Part shown: positions 18,898 through 27,995 of the stretch, piece after piece | Layout: the number at the start of each line of letters is the position of its first letter | Position numbering within the stretch: position 1 is the stretch's first letter | Assembly (NCBI GenBank): GCA_016933025.1 | Contig: JAFGBT010000010.1 | Location: 28,514 to 92,513 of the forward strand | Reading direction: 5' to 3' | DNA length: 64,000 nucleotides | Source: Spirochaetota bacterium | Lineage (GTDB): Bacteria; Spirochaetota; UBA4802; UBA5550 | Program-made: the position numbers and the translations under genes | The notes under the pieces: model-generated | Told to the model about the DNA's origin: nothing | What the model saw: only the letters and a program-made list of their open reading frames with translations | Database searches by the model: none

Positions 18898-19782
18898 ATG
18901 CGACACCTGACCATTACCCTCAGGTTTATCATCCTCGCCGGATCCCTGGCGCTCATCTCTCAGATGCCCGACTGGAAGTATTTCAGGGACAGGGAGGGAA
19001 ATACCTATTTTATCGACCAGGCCGGGAAAATACGGATTATCAACATGCCGGAATACCGCTACCGGCCTGTGTCGGTCCGCGGCATCGATTATTATCTGAA
19101 CTACGGCAGCTCCCTGCTAAAGGAACATCGTCCCGTCGAGGCGCTTTCGGTTCTTAAGTCGATACGCGCGCTCCCGGCAGAGAACAACAGGATCTACCGG
19201 GCCCAGGTAAAGGCGACGGAGATCATGGAGACAATGAAGAGGCGCAACGGGCCGCGGTATGCGGCGATGGACGAGGAAGCGTCACTGATACTCTACCGGG
19301 GGAACGGCGTGATCGAGGTGATCAACGATCACATGCGTTATTCGTTCAGAGTGCCGGGCGAGGTGACGGTCGTCCGGAAGAAGATAAGGGGGAAGGCCGG
19401 CGTGGAGTATCGATACGAGGGGGTGCTATTCGGCGTGCGGAAGACCGAAGCGGCCGGTGAAGGTTTCGATTACCTGATGGCGGTCGACAGCGAGAGGTAT
19501 GGCGTCAGATACAGGGACCTGGCCGAGGCAGAGAACATATGGAAAGGCAACATCGGGCACGAGGGCCTTTCACGCGAGACTCTTGCAAGGGACGAGGGCC
19601 GAGTTCTGTATTCCTTTCGGAACAGCGGTACCCCGCGCTATGCGGGGATCGAAGGATTTTTTGTCAATGGCAGATACGGCCATTACGCCAGGCTGATCGC
19701 CTCAGAGGAGGCGTTCGCCGAAAATCGCGAGAGCATGAGGAAGATTATTGAGAGCTTTAAGGTCGTGGCCCTGCCTGATTGA
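18898..19782 (+). CDS. Exported or membrane-anchored protein of unknown function
   Basis: The 294-residue product starts three bases after the tail-anchored protein gene. Its first 22 residues are a signal or anchor helix (RFIILAGSLALISQM), followed by a short segment WKYFRDREGNTYFID resembling the small Trp/Gly/Tyr modules found in exported proteins. A helical region (about 60-115) precedes a beta-rich C-terminus. No catalytic motif is visible. It closes the five-gene set and is convergent with the next gene. Confidence 0.65.
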   Translation: MRHLTITLRFIILAGSLALISQMPDWKYFRDREGNTYFIDQAGKIRIINMPEYRYRPVSVRGIDYYLNYGSSLLKEHRPVEALSVLKSIRALPAENNRIYRAQVKATEIMETMKRRNGPRYAAMDEEASLILYRGNGVIEVINDHMRYSFRVPGEVTVVRKKIRGKAGVEYRYEGVLFGVRKTEAAGEGFDYLMAVDSERYGVRYRDLAEAENIWKGNIGHEGLSRETLARDEGRVLYSFRNSGTPRYAGIEGFFVNGRYGHYARLIASEEAFAENRESMRKIIESFKVVALPD

Positions 19783-19788
19783 CGGGGT

Positions 19789-20271
19789 TCACCGGCCGAC
19801 GTACTCCAGGGCTATCTCGTTGCAGGTGTCCTGGTTAATGCAGTATATGCAGTCCTTCCAGATTTTTTCCGGAAGCGAGTCCATGTTGATATCGACAAAC
19901 CCGTTTTTTCTGAAGAATTCAGGCGAATAGGTGAGAACGAATATCTTCGGATTGTCATTGGCCGATAGGTCCCTGATGAGGCGGCGGAGCAGGAACGAGC
20001 CGATGCCCCTCCGGAGATAATTCCGGTTCACCGCCAGCGAGCGTATCTCCTTTAAATTGTCGCAGTAATCGTGGTACGTTATAACGCCCACGACGGTGTT
20101 GTTGACTTCGGCGATATAAAAATTGTCCATCCTCGCGCTGATATCATCCCGGTTGCGGGCCAGGAGGATACCTTCTTCGGAATACGACGCTATGGTATGA
20201 TAAATCGAATCGATATCATCCGCGGTGGCTATTCTGACGATGGGTGCGGATTTCACCTGCAGTACCTTCAC
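19789..20271 (-). CDS. GNAT acetyltransferase, ArgA-like (N-acetylglutamate synthase type)
   Basis: The 160-residue product is a single GNAT domain. IRSLAVNRNYLRRGIGSFLL is the acetyl-CoA binding motif A (RRGIG) and FFRKNGFV is motif B. The opening IRIATADDIDSIYHTI and the ending (WKDCIYC, then CNEIAL) are typical of short single-domain N-acetylglutamate synthases that start arginine synthesis without the kinase-like domain. No arg gene is nearby, so the substrate is inferred from resemblance only. Confidence 0.75.
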   Translation of the reverse strand: MKVLQVKSAPIVRIATADDIDSIYHTIASYSEEGILLARNRDDISARMDNFYIAEVNNTVVGVITYHDYCDNLKEIRSLAVNRNYLRRGIGSFLLRRLIRDLSANDNPKIFVLTYSPEFFRKNGFVDINMDSLPEKIWKDCIYCINQDTCNEIALEYVGR

Positions 20272-20311
20272 CTTGTTGCGACGGGCTCATGGGAGCGCCC
20301 GAACAGTGATG

Positions 20312-20890
20312 TTACCTTTTTATAATTCTGGTCTTTTCTGCAAGCGAATATTTTTTGTAGTCTGAAATTTTTTCCAGGGCCTCGCGGGCATCGGTTTCGC
20401 TTTTATAAGGCCCGATATATATCCGGTAGCGGCCGTTATTTTTGGACAGAATGACCGTGTGGCCTCGCTCGCTAAGCAGTCCTGCAATCTTCTGGGACAT
20501 CGCGTAATCGTGCTCGTCATTCACCCTGATGACATAGGGATACGTGTTTTTCGGGAAGGGGTTTTCTCGGGACGCGGGTTCGGCCTTCTTTTCCTCCGAA
20601 AATATAGACAATTTCTTACTAATATCGGTTACGGCGTTGAATGTTTTTTTATCCATTATTTCGCGCTGTGTGCCGCCCGAAAATTTAATACCTATCATGA
20701 TCCCCGCGGTAAAAGATATGATACAGAGGGAAGTCACCACAAAAAATATCCTGCTCGCTTTTTTACGGACTCGCTCAATTTCCCGGGGAGTGTTCTGGGC
20801 TATTCGGGGCAGGTATTCGGGGTCATATGCGTCGAACTGGGGCTGCATGACGCGCGTATTTTTTCTTTCATAAAAGTCAATATTTTGCAT
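20312..20890 (-). CDS. SPOR-domain membrane protein
   Basis: The start is taken as the ATG at 20890 with AAGG upstream; a GTG at 20932 would add 14 residues. The 192-residue product has a cytoplasmic basic N-terminus, one membrane helix (about 45-70, FFVVTSLCIISFTAGIMIG) and a C-terminal SPOR domain (YPYVIRVND, then GRYRIYIGPYKSETDAREAL). SPOR domains bind denuded glycan strands at division sites in the periplasm. The architecture suggests a role in cell-wall remodelling or division. Confidence 0.85.
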   Translation of the reverse strand: MQNIDFYERKNTRVMQPQFDAYDPEYLPRIAQNTPREIERVRKKASRIFFVVTSLCIISFTAGIMIGIKFSGGTQREIMDKKTFNAVTDISKKLSIFSEEKKAEPASRENPFPKNTYPYVIRVNDEHDYAMSQKIAGLLSERGHTVILSKNNGRYRIYIGPYKSETDAREALEKISDYKKYSLAEKTRIIKR

Positions 20891-21233
20891 ATTGCCGGCC
20901 TTAACTGAATTAGTGATCAATTTGATGGACACGCCATCGGCCCGACGGCCGCCGGAATGTCACAGTACATGTATAAAATTCGACATTGTGCCCCAATTGC
21001 ATGAGGAAATAATTCTCTCCAGGCCGGGCAGCTCACCCTTCCGGGCGACGATCGTCCGCATTCGGCCGGTCCATCTGTCATAAAAATCGGTGCGGGACTT
21101 TTTTTTCTTGATTTAGTAGGGCTTATGGCGATATAATTCGTGTAATTTTTAAAACGGTGGGAATCCGCACCGGGTCATAACAATGGCCCCGGGTTCGGAC
21201 CTTCTTTGAAGATCAAAACATACTTGGCCAGAA
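20891..21233 (+). other. Divergent intergenic region before the STAS gene
   Basis: It separates the SPOR gene from the STAS gene. Apart from the promoter at 21108-21137 I see no ORF, RNA or strong hairpin. Confidence 0.55.
21108..21137 (+). promoter_or_regulatory. Sigma-70 promoter candidate for the STAS gene
   Basis: TTGATT (21108-21113), an 18-base spacer and a perfect TATAAT (21132-21137) lie about 95 bases upstream of the ATG. Confidence 0.6.
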
Positions 21234-21593
21234 ATGATAGAGATAACCAATCGCAACGGCTACAGCATAATGACGGTCAGGATTGAGGAACTTGATTTTA
21301 TCAAGGCTCCCAAATTCTCCGAAGCCATTCGTGATATTTTTACGACACATGGGTACCAACCCACCATTATGGACCTTGAAAAATTGTATTATATTGACTC
21401 GTCCGGGTTGAGTTCACTGATCCACGTAAGCCGCAGACTCCTGGATAACAATAAAGAGCTCGTGGTGGTCTGCAGTAGTACCAAAATACTTCAATTGTTT
21501 TCGATCGCGAAGCTTGAGACATTTTTTAAAATTTTCGACAACATCGAGAAGGCCGAGCAATACCTCGCAAAGGGCGTCAAGAATTCGGAGTAG
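21234..21593 (+). CDS. STAS-domain anti-sigma-factor antagonist-like protein
   Basis: The 119 residues are one STAS domain of the SpoIIAA/RsbV type. IMDLEKLYYIDSSGLSSLIH holds the serine that the cognate anti-sigma kinase normally phosphorylates, within the DSSGL motif. Such proteins release a sigma factor or act as scaffold in partner switching. No kinase or sigma gene is adjacent. The GHKL ATPase at 15901 is about 4.5 kb away and could be a partner, which is inference. Confidence 0.85.
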   Translation: MIEITNRNGYSIMTVRIEELDFIKAPKFSEAIRDIFTTHGYQPTIMDLEKLYYIDSSGLSSLIHVSRRLLDNNKELVVVCSSTKILQLFSIAKLETFFKIFDNIEKAEQYLAKGVKNSE

Positions 21594-21605
21594 GTGCCTT
21601 CGCTC

Positions 21606-22337
21606 TCAGCCGGACAACCCCGCTATTTTTTTTAATGCCTTCATTTCCCTATCGGTCAGCGGCCGGGTCGCACCTCTTTTCAACCGCTTTATGGTGAGAG
21701 TGCCGTAGGCGGTCCGCTCAAGACTTCGTATCCTGTAGCCGAGGTTCATGAATGAGTGCCGGATCTGCCTGTTTTTGCCCTCGGTGATGACCACTCTGAC
21801 CCGCCGGCGGATTTCATCGACGCATTCAACGACGGCAGGCCTGGTTTTTAACCCGAGCTGCGGAATGTAGAGGCCTTTGGCTATCGACGAGCGGTCGGCA
21901 TCGTCAAGGGGGCGGTCGATGTCGACAAGGTATTCCTTGGGTACGTGGAAGGCCGGTCTGGTCAGGCGGTAGGCCAGGTCTCCGTCATTCGTCAGCAGGA
22001 GAAGCCCTGCAGTATCTCGGTCAAGCCTGCCGACCGGATAGACGCCTGCACGCCTGAATTTTTCGGGAACGAGGTCCATTACTGTCGGGCGGCCGCGTTC
22101 ATCACTGGCACTGGTGATGTATCCGCGCGGTTTGTTTAGAAGGAGATAGCGGTGCCGCGCCCGCTCCGAAACGGGGCTCCCGTCGAGCTCGACCGCGTCA
22201 TCAGGTCCGATGACGGTTCCCAGCCTGACCGTCCGCACGCCGTTGACGCGTATCCTTCCGGAGGATATCAGTTCTTCCACTTTTCTGCGGGATCCCAGGC
22301 CGCATTGAGATAAATATTTATTGAGCCTCGTTCCCAT
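21606..22337 (-). CDS. 16S/23S rRNA pseudouridine synthase of the RsuA/RluB family
   Basis: An N-terminal S4 RNA-binding domain (RLNKYLSQCGLGSRRKVEE, GRIRVNG) is followed by the pseudouridine synthase catalytic motif GRLDRDTAGLLLLTNDG with its Asp, and later KNRQIRHSF. This order and the length of 243 residues fit RluB or RsuA; which rRNA uridine is modified cannot be read. The ATG at 22337 lies inside the end of the upstream lipoprotein gene (about 20 bases of overlap). M at 22346 is an alternative start. Confidence 0.9.
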   Translation of the reverse strand: MGTRLNKYLSQCGLGSRRKVEELISSGRIRVNGVRTVRLGTVIGPDDAVELDGSPVSERARHRYLLLNKPRGYITSASDERGRPTVMDLVPEKFRRAGVYPVGRLDRDTAGLLLLTNDGDLAYRLTRPAFHVPKEYLVDIDRPLDDADRSSIAKGLYIPQLGLKTRPAVVECVDEIRRRVRVVITEGKNRQIRHSFMNLGYRIRSLERTAYGTLTIKRLKRGATRPLTDREMKALKKIAGLSG

Positions 22338-23061
22338 TGCCGGCATCGACAGGATTCTTCTTATCATTATCTGTCAGCTCCGGCTCAGGGCTCGTTTCCA
22401 CGGAAATCTTGGAAAACCGGAGTTCGTAATCCTTCATTGTTTTTTTTATGATGTAGTCGGATCCGCGCTTGGCGAGTTCCAGGTTGCTGTTGAATGATGT
22501 TCCGTTTGAAAATAGTATCTCGTTTTTGTTGAAATCCAGCCGGTAGGTGCCGACGATCGGCCGCGCCTCGTTCCCTTTCACGTAAGACCTGTACTTTTCG
22601 CTTTCATACAGCTCCAGGCAGTGGTTTGTGAAATCGCCGAATTCATTAATGCTCCACCATTTGCCGGCAAGGTACTGTCTGATCTGGACGAGCTCTCCGG
22701 CCATGAACTCCGATATGACCCGGTCCTTCGAGTCTTTTTTTGAATGATGGATGGATATGTTCTGGTCGAAAATCCAGCCGGTTATCCCTTCTTTCGTCCG
22801 AACCCTGTACCAGTACCCGCTGGTTTTACCGACCCATGTTTTTGTCTCTGATTTATCAAGGATATCCACGCTCGTTCCCTTTTCTAACTGAGCGACGATA
22901 CCGGCGAAAATCATCGGGTCAATTCTCATTGCCGTAAAACCCCTGAGAACTATCCCGTAGGAGTCTGGGGAAATTTCGCCTTCGTTATTCGAACATGTCA
23001 GAAACGACGCGCAGAAAATGGATGCTGCCAGCATAATGACGATTTTACGGATGCTTTTCAT
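22318..23061 (-). CDS. SH3-domain lipoprotein
   Basis: The signal peptide ends in SFLTC (about residue 23), a spirochaete lipobox. Residues about 35-105 read like a bacterial SH3 domain (GFTAMRIDP, TSVDILDKSE, WYRVRTKEGITGWIFD), a module that binds peptides or peptidoglycan. A second beta-rich region follows (TYRLDFNKNEILFSNG). The 247-residue protein is likely anchored to a membrane leaflet. It is transcribed upstream of, and overlaps, the rRNA pseudouridine synthase gene. Confidence 0.8.
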   Translation of the reverse strand: MKSIRKIVIMLAASIFCASFLTCSNNEGEISPDSYGIVLRGFTAMRIDPMIFAGIVAQLEKGTSVDILDKSETKTWVGKTSGYWYRVRTKEGITGWIFDQNISIHHSKKDSKDRVISEFMAGELVQIRQYLAGKWWSINEFGDFTNHCLELYESEKYRSYVKGNEARPIVGTYRLDFNKNEILFSNGTSFNSNLELAKRGSDYIIKKTMKDYELRFSKISVETSPEPELTDNDKKNPVDAGNGNEAQ

Positions 23062-23347
23062 TTTAAGATCCCGGATGCTTCGTGGTTTATCGGTTCATCA
23101 GATTTATTCTCCCGCTAATTTTCAAGTATTTTCTTATGAAAGGATTTTTTTTATGAGCGGGACCGCCTCATTTACGGTGCCTCTCATTTTTTTTGCATAA
23201 GGGATGATTTATCGAGGTCCGGCGAGGAAATTATCTTGACTGTTAACGCGCATGGTATAGATGTATTATATGGAGGGGATGAGCTGCCCCGGGAGGTGGA
23301 GGTTCCCCATGCTGAAAACATCATTACATGGCATAGATTGAACCGCG

Positions 23348-23941
23348 ATGAAAATACGGGAAATATTTCAGGACAGGATAATAACCTTCTCGAACCTCCT
23401 CACATCGGTCAGAATAATCGCCGGGCCGTTTCTAGGATATTTCATCTATAAAGAATCGCAGACCGGCGATGCCCGCTATCTCTGGTACGAGGTGATCGTG
23501 GTGGCCATTATCATCATCTCGGATTTTTTTGACGGTTTCCTGGCGCGGCTTATGAATCAGGTGACCAAGCTCGGCCAGTATCTGGATCCGATGGCCGACA
23601 AATTGGCGGGATTGATCGCCATGGTCTTCCTGGTGCTCTACAAGGGATTCCCCCTGTGGGTATTGATCGTGGCCCTGACCCGCGAGGTCCTCGCGGTCGC
23701 TGCCGGCATCATCCTGTATACCAGGGTTGACGTCGAAGTCAGGCCGAATATATTCGGCAAGTTCTGCGCCGCCAGCCTGGCCCTTGCCGGGACGGTATAC
23801 ATCCTGAATTGTGAATATTCGCTCATGGGCGTTACGATAAAGGATTTCTCCATATTCCTCGTCATCCTGCTGTATGTTCTCGGCGGAATCTTGTATATCA
23901 AGTCCTATGCAGGGTATTATCTTGATAAGAAAAAGGCGTAG
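23348..23941 (+). CDS. pgsA: CDP-diacylglycerol--glycerol-3-phosphate 3-phosphatidyltransferase
   Basis: PgsA makes phosphatidylglycerol phosphate, the first committed step to phosphatidylglycerol. The 197-residue membrane protein has the CDP-alcohol phosphotransferase signature DFFDGFLAR, then GQYLDPMADK, preceded by the SNLLTSVRIIAGPFLGYF segment typical of PgsA. It has about five membrane helices. It is distinct from the PssA homologue at 10707. Its 3' end overlaps the amidase gene by about 35 bases. No clear ribosome site is visible at the start. Confidence 0.85.
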   Translation: MKIREIFQDRIITFSNLLTSVRIIAGPFLGYFIYKESQTGDARYLWYEVIVVAIIIISDFFDGFLARLMNQVTKLGQYLDPMADKLAGLIAMVFLVLYKGFPLWVLIVALTREVLAVAAGIILYTRVDVEVRPNIFGKFCAASLALAGTVYILNCEYSLMGVTIKDFSIFLVILLYVLGGILYIKSYAGYYLDKKKA

Positions 23942-25100
23942 ACTCTTCTTCATATTTCCGCTCCTGGCATCACTTGTTATCGCTTCCCCCGCATCATCGG
24001 AACGCATCGGTATCATCCGGGACGACGGCGGCGAGTATCTTCCCGTAGACGAGATGATTACGCGGTTCGCCATTGACCATTCGTTCGACATGATATCACA
24101 GAAGGGAAAGCTGTACCGTAAGAGCCATTACGCGGTTTATAGCGTCGGTATGTCCGCCCTTCTGGTGGACGGAGAGCTCTTCAAGTCCTCCCGTCCCGTC
24201 CGCAGGGTGGCGGGCCGTGTTCTCATCCCTCTTGACGCTGGTGAGCATATTGTAACGCGTTTCAGTCCCGGAATTGTACTCAATAAAAAAATGGGCGGAT
24301 TGGACATTGAACAGCCGGACGGCAAGGCCGCTCGACCGGAAAAGAAGGAACGCTCCCCTATGCCGGTGAAAGACAGGATCAGCTTTATTGTGATTGACCC
24401 GGGTCACGGCGGAAAGGATCCGGGCGCCGTGGGTAAGGGCGGTCTTGAAGAGAAAGACATCACCCTTGCCGTTGCACGGCACCTTCGGGAAAAATTGAAG
24501 AAACGGCACCCGGGCGTGCGGGTGATATCGACCCGGACCGATGACCGTTTCATCGAACTGTCGCGGCGTACCGAGATTGCCAACCGCAAATTGAAGAAAA
24601 ACGAGAATGGTATTTTTTTGAGCATACACGTCAATGCTTCATTATCCGGTAAGATTTCGGGGTACGAGACGTTTTTCCTGTCGCAGAATCCGACCAATGA
24701 AGAGGCGCGAAACACTGCGGCCCTTGAGAATAATGTCATCATTCTCGAGAAAAAATCGAAGCGGAAAAAAGCCTTCGACGACCTGGATTTTATCGAAGCG
24801 ACGATGATAACAACCCAGATTCAGAAGGAAAGCTCCTTTCTCGCGGAATCGATACAGAACGGCATGGCCGCCAGAAACAAAAAGTTCAGTTCCCGGGGGG
24901 TGAAGAAGGCCGATTTTTTTGTGCTCCGCGGGGCATTGATGCCCGCCGCGCTCATTGAGATCGGCTATATATCCAACAGCAGAGAGGCCCGGAGTCTTAC
25001 AACCAAATCACATCGCAGGCTTATAGCAGAGGGGATTGCCGACGGGGTCGATCAATTCATAAAGAAATACAACAGCCTTGTCAATCTGGGCGGGATGTGA
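23907..25100 (+). CDS. N-acetylmuramoyl-L-alanine amidase (Amidase_3)
   Basis: This zinc enzyme cuts the bond between muramic acid and the stem peptide in peptidoglycan, usually during cell separation. The start at 23907 gives a basic N-terminus and signal peptide (RRRLFFIFPLLASLVIASPAS). A beta-rich N-terminal domain (about 25-155) precedes the catalytic domain with the zinc ligands in IDPGHGGKDPGA and SIHVNAS, and the catalytic Glu in AALIEIGYISN. The 397-residue length and domain order fit AmiC-type enzymes. The gene overlaps the end of pgsA. Confidence 0.9.
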   Translation: MQGIILIRKRRRLFFIFPLLASLVIASPASSERIGIIRDDGGEYLPVDEMITRFAIDHSFDMISQKGKLYRKSHYAVYSVGMSALLVDGELFKSSRPVRRVAGRVLIPLDAGEHIVTRFSPGIVLNKKMGGLDIEQPDGKAARPEKKERSPMPVKDRISFIVIDPGHGGKDPGAVGKGGLEEKDITLAVARHLREKLKKRHPGVRVISTRTDDRFIELSRRTEIANRKLKKNENGIFLSIHVNASLSGKISGYETFFLSQNPTNEEARNTAALENNVIILEKKSKRKKAFDDLDFIEATMITTQIQKESSFLAESIQNGMAARNKKFSSRGVKKADFFVLRGALMPAALIEIGYISNSREARSLTTKSHRRLIAEGIADGVDQFIKKYNSLVNLGGM

Positions 25101-25198
25101 GGGCCGTTTGCGGCGCCCTCAACCGCTCCATAAAAAAATCCTTGATTCTGAAAGGGCATTTCCCTATTGTACCACACGTGTAATGGGCGTTGCAACCG

Positions 25199-25864
25199 AT
25201 GAACCTTGATATAAACGCAATTAAGAAGAAGGCGGCTGGTCTGAAACAGCAGGGCGTTTCTCTTTTTACCGTCCATGTAAAGGGGAGGGCTGTTTCCCTT
25301 TACGAGAAGGTGCGGACCGAGCTCATAGAATATCCTGAGAAAAAGGAGAGAAACCGCCGCGTCATTCTCCTGGTCGGGTTCATATTTTTATTCGATTATC
25401 TCGCCTACTCCCTCCATACCGATAAAAATATCTTCGATATTTTCCCGACCATACCGTCGCTTGCCGATGAGGTCACGGCATCGGTATACCTTCCGGGCCT
25501 TGACGGCGAAACCATCATCACTGAAAAGCGGTCAATTCCTGATTATGAAAGCGACGAAAAGAAGGCTCGATTTCTGTTCGAAATCGTTGTAAAGGGTCAG
25601 CTCTATGAAAATACCTCAATGGCGGTGCCTGCGGACCTTTTCGTCAGAAAGGTGTGGATAGAGGGCCGCGGGCAGGGAAGGACAAAGACCTGCATCATTG
25701 ACCTGGAGCCTGTCGAAGTCCAGGCCAATGTCCCCGTCATCAAGAACTCGGAGCGTCTGTTCAAACAGGCACTCGAAAAAACCATAATCGAAAATATTTC
25801 AGCGGTTAAAAACGTCGTTGTTCTTGAAAAAGGGATCCCCGATGTGGCGCTCTGGGAGCTCTAA
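25199..25864 (+). CDS. Single-pass membrane protein of unknown function
   Basis: The start is set at the ATG at 25199; a TTG nine bases upstream is possible. The 221-residue product has a basic, helical cytoplasmic N-terminus, one membrane helix (about residues 57-78, VILLVGFIFLFDYLAYSL) and a periplasmic part of about 140 residues containing beta-like segments (VTASVYLPGLDGETIITE). I recognise no family. It is 98 bases after the amidase gene and convergent with dapF, overlapping its end by four bases. Confidence 0.65.
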   Translation: MNLDINAIKKKAAGLKQQGVSLFTVHVKGRAVSLYEKVRTELIEYPEKKERNRRVILLVGFIFLFDYLAYSLHTDKNIFDIFPTIPSLADEVTASVYLPGLDGETIITEKRSIPDYESDEKKARFLFEIVVKGQLYENTSMAVPADLFVRKVWIEGRGQGRTKTCIIDLEPVEVQANVPVIKNSERLFKQALEKTIIENISAVKNVVVLEKGIPDVALWEL

Positions 25865-26700
25865 CCGAGCCATTCGCCCCTGAACACCTCCACCGCTCTG
25901 CCCGCGAGGTAAATAGTATTATCCTGCTCCCGCCATTCGGTTTTGAGATCGCCGCCCCTCAGATGGATGAGAATCTTCCGTTCGGTCATCTTGTTCAGCA
26001 CGCACGCTGCCGTTACCGCCGAAGCGCCCGTGCCGCATGAAAGCGTTTCGCCGGTTCCGCGCTCCCATGTTCGCTGGGCGACCTCATTCCGGTTTATAAC
26101 CTTTACGAACTCTACGTTTGTCCTGTTCGGGAAGAGGGGGTTGTTTTCAATGAGCGGCCCGTATTTCTCTATCGGAAATTTATCCAGCTCCTCGACATAA
26201 ATTACGACGTGCGGGTTGCCCATTGAAACCGCCGTTATCTGAAAACGCGACCCGTCGGGAAGATGGAGCGATTCGTTTATAGCCATCCCGGGGTCTCCGA
26301 TCATCGGGATCTTGTCTCTTCGGAGAATCGGTTCACCCATGTTTACAATAACGCTGTCAACCTTGTTGTTCCTGACAATCAGCTCAAGCTTCTTGATGCC
26401 GGCGGGTGTTTCAACGGAAAGCTTCTTCGCGCCGGTGAGCCTGTTGTCATAGATATATTTCACGAAACAGCGGATTCCGTTGCCGCACATCTCGGCCTCG
26501 CTTCCGTCGGGATTGAACACCCGCATGCGAAAATCCGCCGTCTTTGATGGGAGCAGCAGCAGAATGCCGTCAGATCCGACGCCGTAATGGCGGTCGCACA
26601 TGGCGGAGGTGAGCTTTTTCGCGCCCGGGAGCTTTTTCTTTCTCCCGTCAATGACGATATAATCGTTCCCCGTTCCCTGCATTTTGGTGAATTTAATCAT
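25861..26700 (-). CDS. dapF: Diaminopimelate epimerase
   Basis: DapF interconverts LL- and meso-diaminopimelate, providing the meso form for peptidoglycan and lysine. Both catalytic cysteines are visible, in EMCGNGIRC (acting as base) and in LSCGTGASA. The start MIKFTKMQGTGNDYIVID and the length of 279 residues are standard. Together with lysC and ddl it shows the organism builds DAP-type peptidoglycan, although many spirochaetes use ornithine. The gene stands alone on the minus strand. Confidence 0.97.
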   Translation of the reverse strand: MIKFTKMQGTGNDYIVIDGRKKKLPGAKKLTSAMCDRHYGVGSDGILLLLPSKTADFRMRVFNPDGSEAEMCGNGIRCFVKYIYDNRLTGAKKLSVETPAGIKKLELIVRNNKVDSVIVNMGEPILRRDKIPMIGDPGMAINESLHLPDGSRFQITAVSMGNPHVVIYVEELDKFPIEKYGPLIENNPLFPNRTNVEFVKVINRNEVAQRTWERGTGETLSCGTGASAVTAACVLNKMTERKILIHLRGGDLKTEWREQDNTIYLAGRAVEVFRGEWLG

Positions 26701-27002
26701 GGTAATTTCCTGTTATCTTCGGAATATCACCCCTGCGGACGGCAACTTGACCGCGGGATACAATTAGTGGATGCAATAAATAACCATATCAGGTAAAAAT
26801 TGTAAAGCCATAAAAAATATTTTTAATATGGAGTTGACAGCTGCGACCGTCGAAAATCGAAATTTTGCAGAATTCCGGCCGTTAATTTTTGGCTGAAAAA
26901 TCAATAATTGAAACAGCTTCGTTGTACGATAAAATACAGGAAGGACGCTTTTGCCTGCGTGTAATCGGCCAACAATCTTACGTATATAAGGGCTTTACAA
27001 AA
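26701..27002 (+). other. Divergent intergenic region dapF / deacetylase
   Basis: It is AT-rich and carries one promoter candidate for the deacetylase gene. I see no other element. Confidence 0.5.
26908..26935 (+). promoter_or_regulatory. Promoter candidate for the deacetylase gene
   Basis: TTGAAA (26908-26913), 16 bases, TAAAAT (26930-26935). It sits downstream of an in-frame ATG at 26889, which supports the later start at 27003. Confidence 0.5.
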
Positions 27003-27815
27003 ATGAAAAATATTGTGATACTCCTGCTCTCGTTGGCGCTGTCGCTTGCTATCGCCCTTTCCCTGTATCTGGACGATTACCGCCTTATCCCCGGCGGAAA
27101 GATTTCCTGGCTCCATAAGGAGCGGGAGACCAGGTCTCGGCTTCTCGCGATTCCGATTCTCCTCTATCACAATATTGACGGGAAGGGACCGTTTTCGATC
27201 GATTCAGAAACACTACGCCAGCATTTTCAGCTCATCAAAGATCGCGGTATTCGGGTGATCCCGCTGAAGGAATTAATACAAAGGCTGGAGCATCCTGCCC
27301 CTTACCGTGAAAAGGTGATGGTCATCACGTTTGACGATGGATATCGCTCGATGCATGACATTCTTCTACCGCTTGCGCGTGAATTCGGATATCCCGTGAC
27401 CCTGTTCGTGTATACCGACTGCATTTATAACAGATCGACCAGGAACCTGACCTGGGACCTTGTCAGGAAGATGGACAGGATGGGAATAGATATCCAGGCC
27501 CACTCCATCAGCCACCCTGACCTGACGCAGATATCGAAGAGCGGCGACCCACAGGAGCGGAAACGGCTATTCGAGGAGATCTATCTTGCCAGAAGGATTA
27601 TCGAGCTTCGAGTGGAAAAAAGGGTGGAATATTACGCCTTCCCTTATGGGAGGTATAACCTGCAGTTGATCGAGATGGCGCAGAGCTCAGGATACCGGCG
27701 GGCTTTTTCAACCGATTATGGATCGAATATCATCACGAGGGACAACTTCTGTCTTAAAAGACAGCACGTTAAAAGCAGTTATTCGCTCAGTTATATGGAT
27801 ATGTTGATACGATAA
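27003..27815 (+). CDS. Polysaccharide deacetylase (NodB-type)
   Basis: NodB-domain enzymes remove acetyl groups from chitin-like glycans or peptidoglycan using a metal. The motifs are VITFDDGYRSM (motif 1, catalytic and metal Asp), AHSISHPDL (motif 2, two His) and AFPYGRYN (motif 3 Arg region). The start at 27003 gives an N-terminal membrane helix (VILLLSLALSLAIALSLYL), so the 270-residue enzyme is anchored and faces the periplasm. Position near amidase and M23 genes fits peptidoglycan modification; the substrate is inferred. Confidence 0.9.
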   Translation: MKNIVILLLSLALSLAIALSLYLDDYRLIPGGKISWLHKERETRSRLLAIPILLYHNIDGKGPFSIDSETLRQHFQLIKDRGIRVIPLKELIQRLEHPAPYREKVMVITFDDGYRSMHDILLPLAREFGYPVTLFVYTDCIYNRSTRNLTWDLVRKMDRMGIDIQAHSISHPDLTQISKSGDPQERKRLFEEIYLARRIIELRVEKRVEYYAFPYGRYNLQLIEMAQSSGYRRAFSTDYGSNIITRDNFCLKRQHVKSSYSLSYMDMLIR

Positions 27816-27965
27816 GCCTCCCGATAACAGATAGACTCCTATACAGCGTTAGTGGGCCCGAATCCAAATCCCCCCTCAGGGCCAGCCAAACATGAATGAA
27901 AGACATCTAAACATCTGTATAATATTGTATTAATAATATCTGTTAAATTAATATTAATTTTTTTA

Positions 27966-27995
27966 TTGACAAATCGTATGATTGTTGATTATTAA
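27966..27995 (+). promoter_or_regulatory. Promoter candidate for the M23 peptidase gene
   Basis: TTGACA (27966-27971), 18 bases, TATTAA (27990-27995) lie about 70 bases upstream of the start. Confidence 0.6.

Noticed and set aside
23237..23267. Promoter for pgsA
   Set aside because: TTGACT is followed by TATTAT only after a 22-base spacer, and the alternative TAGATG is poor.
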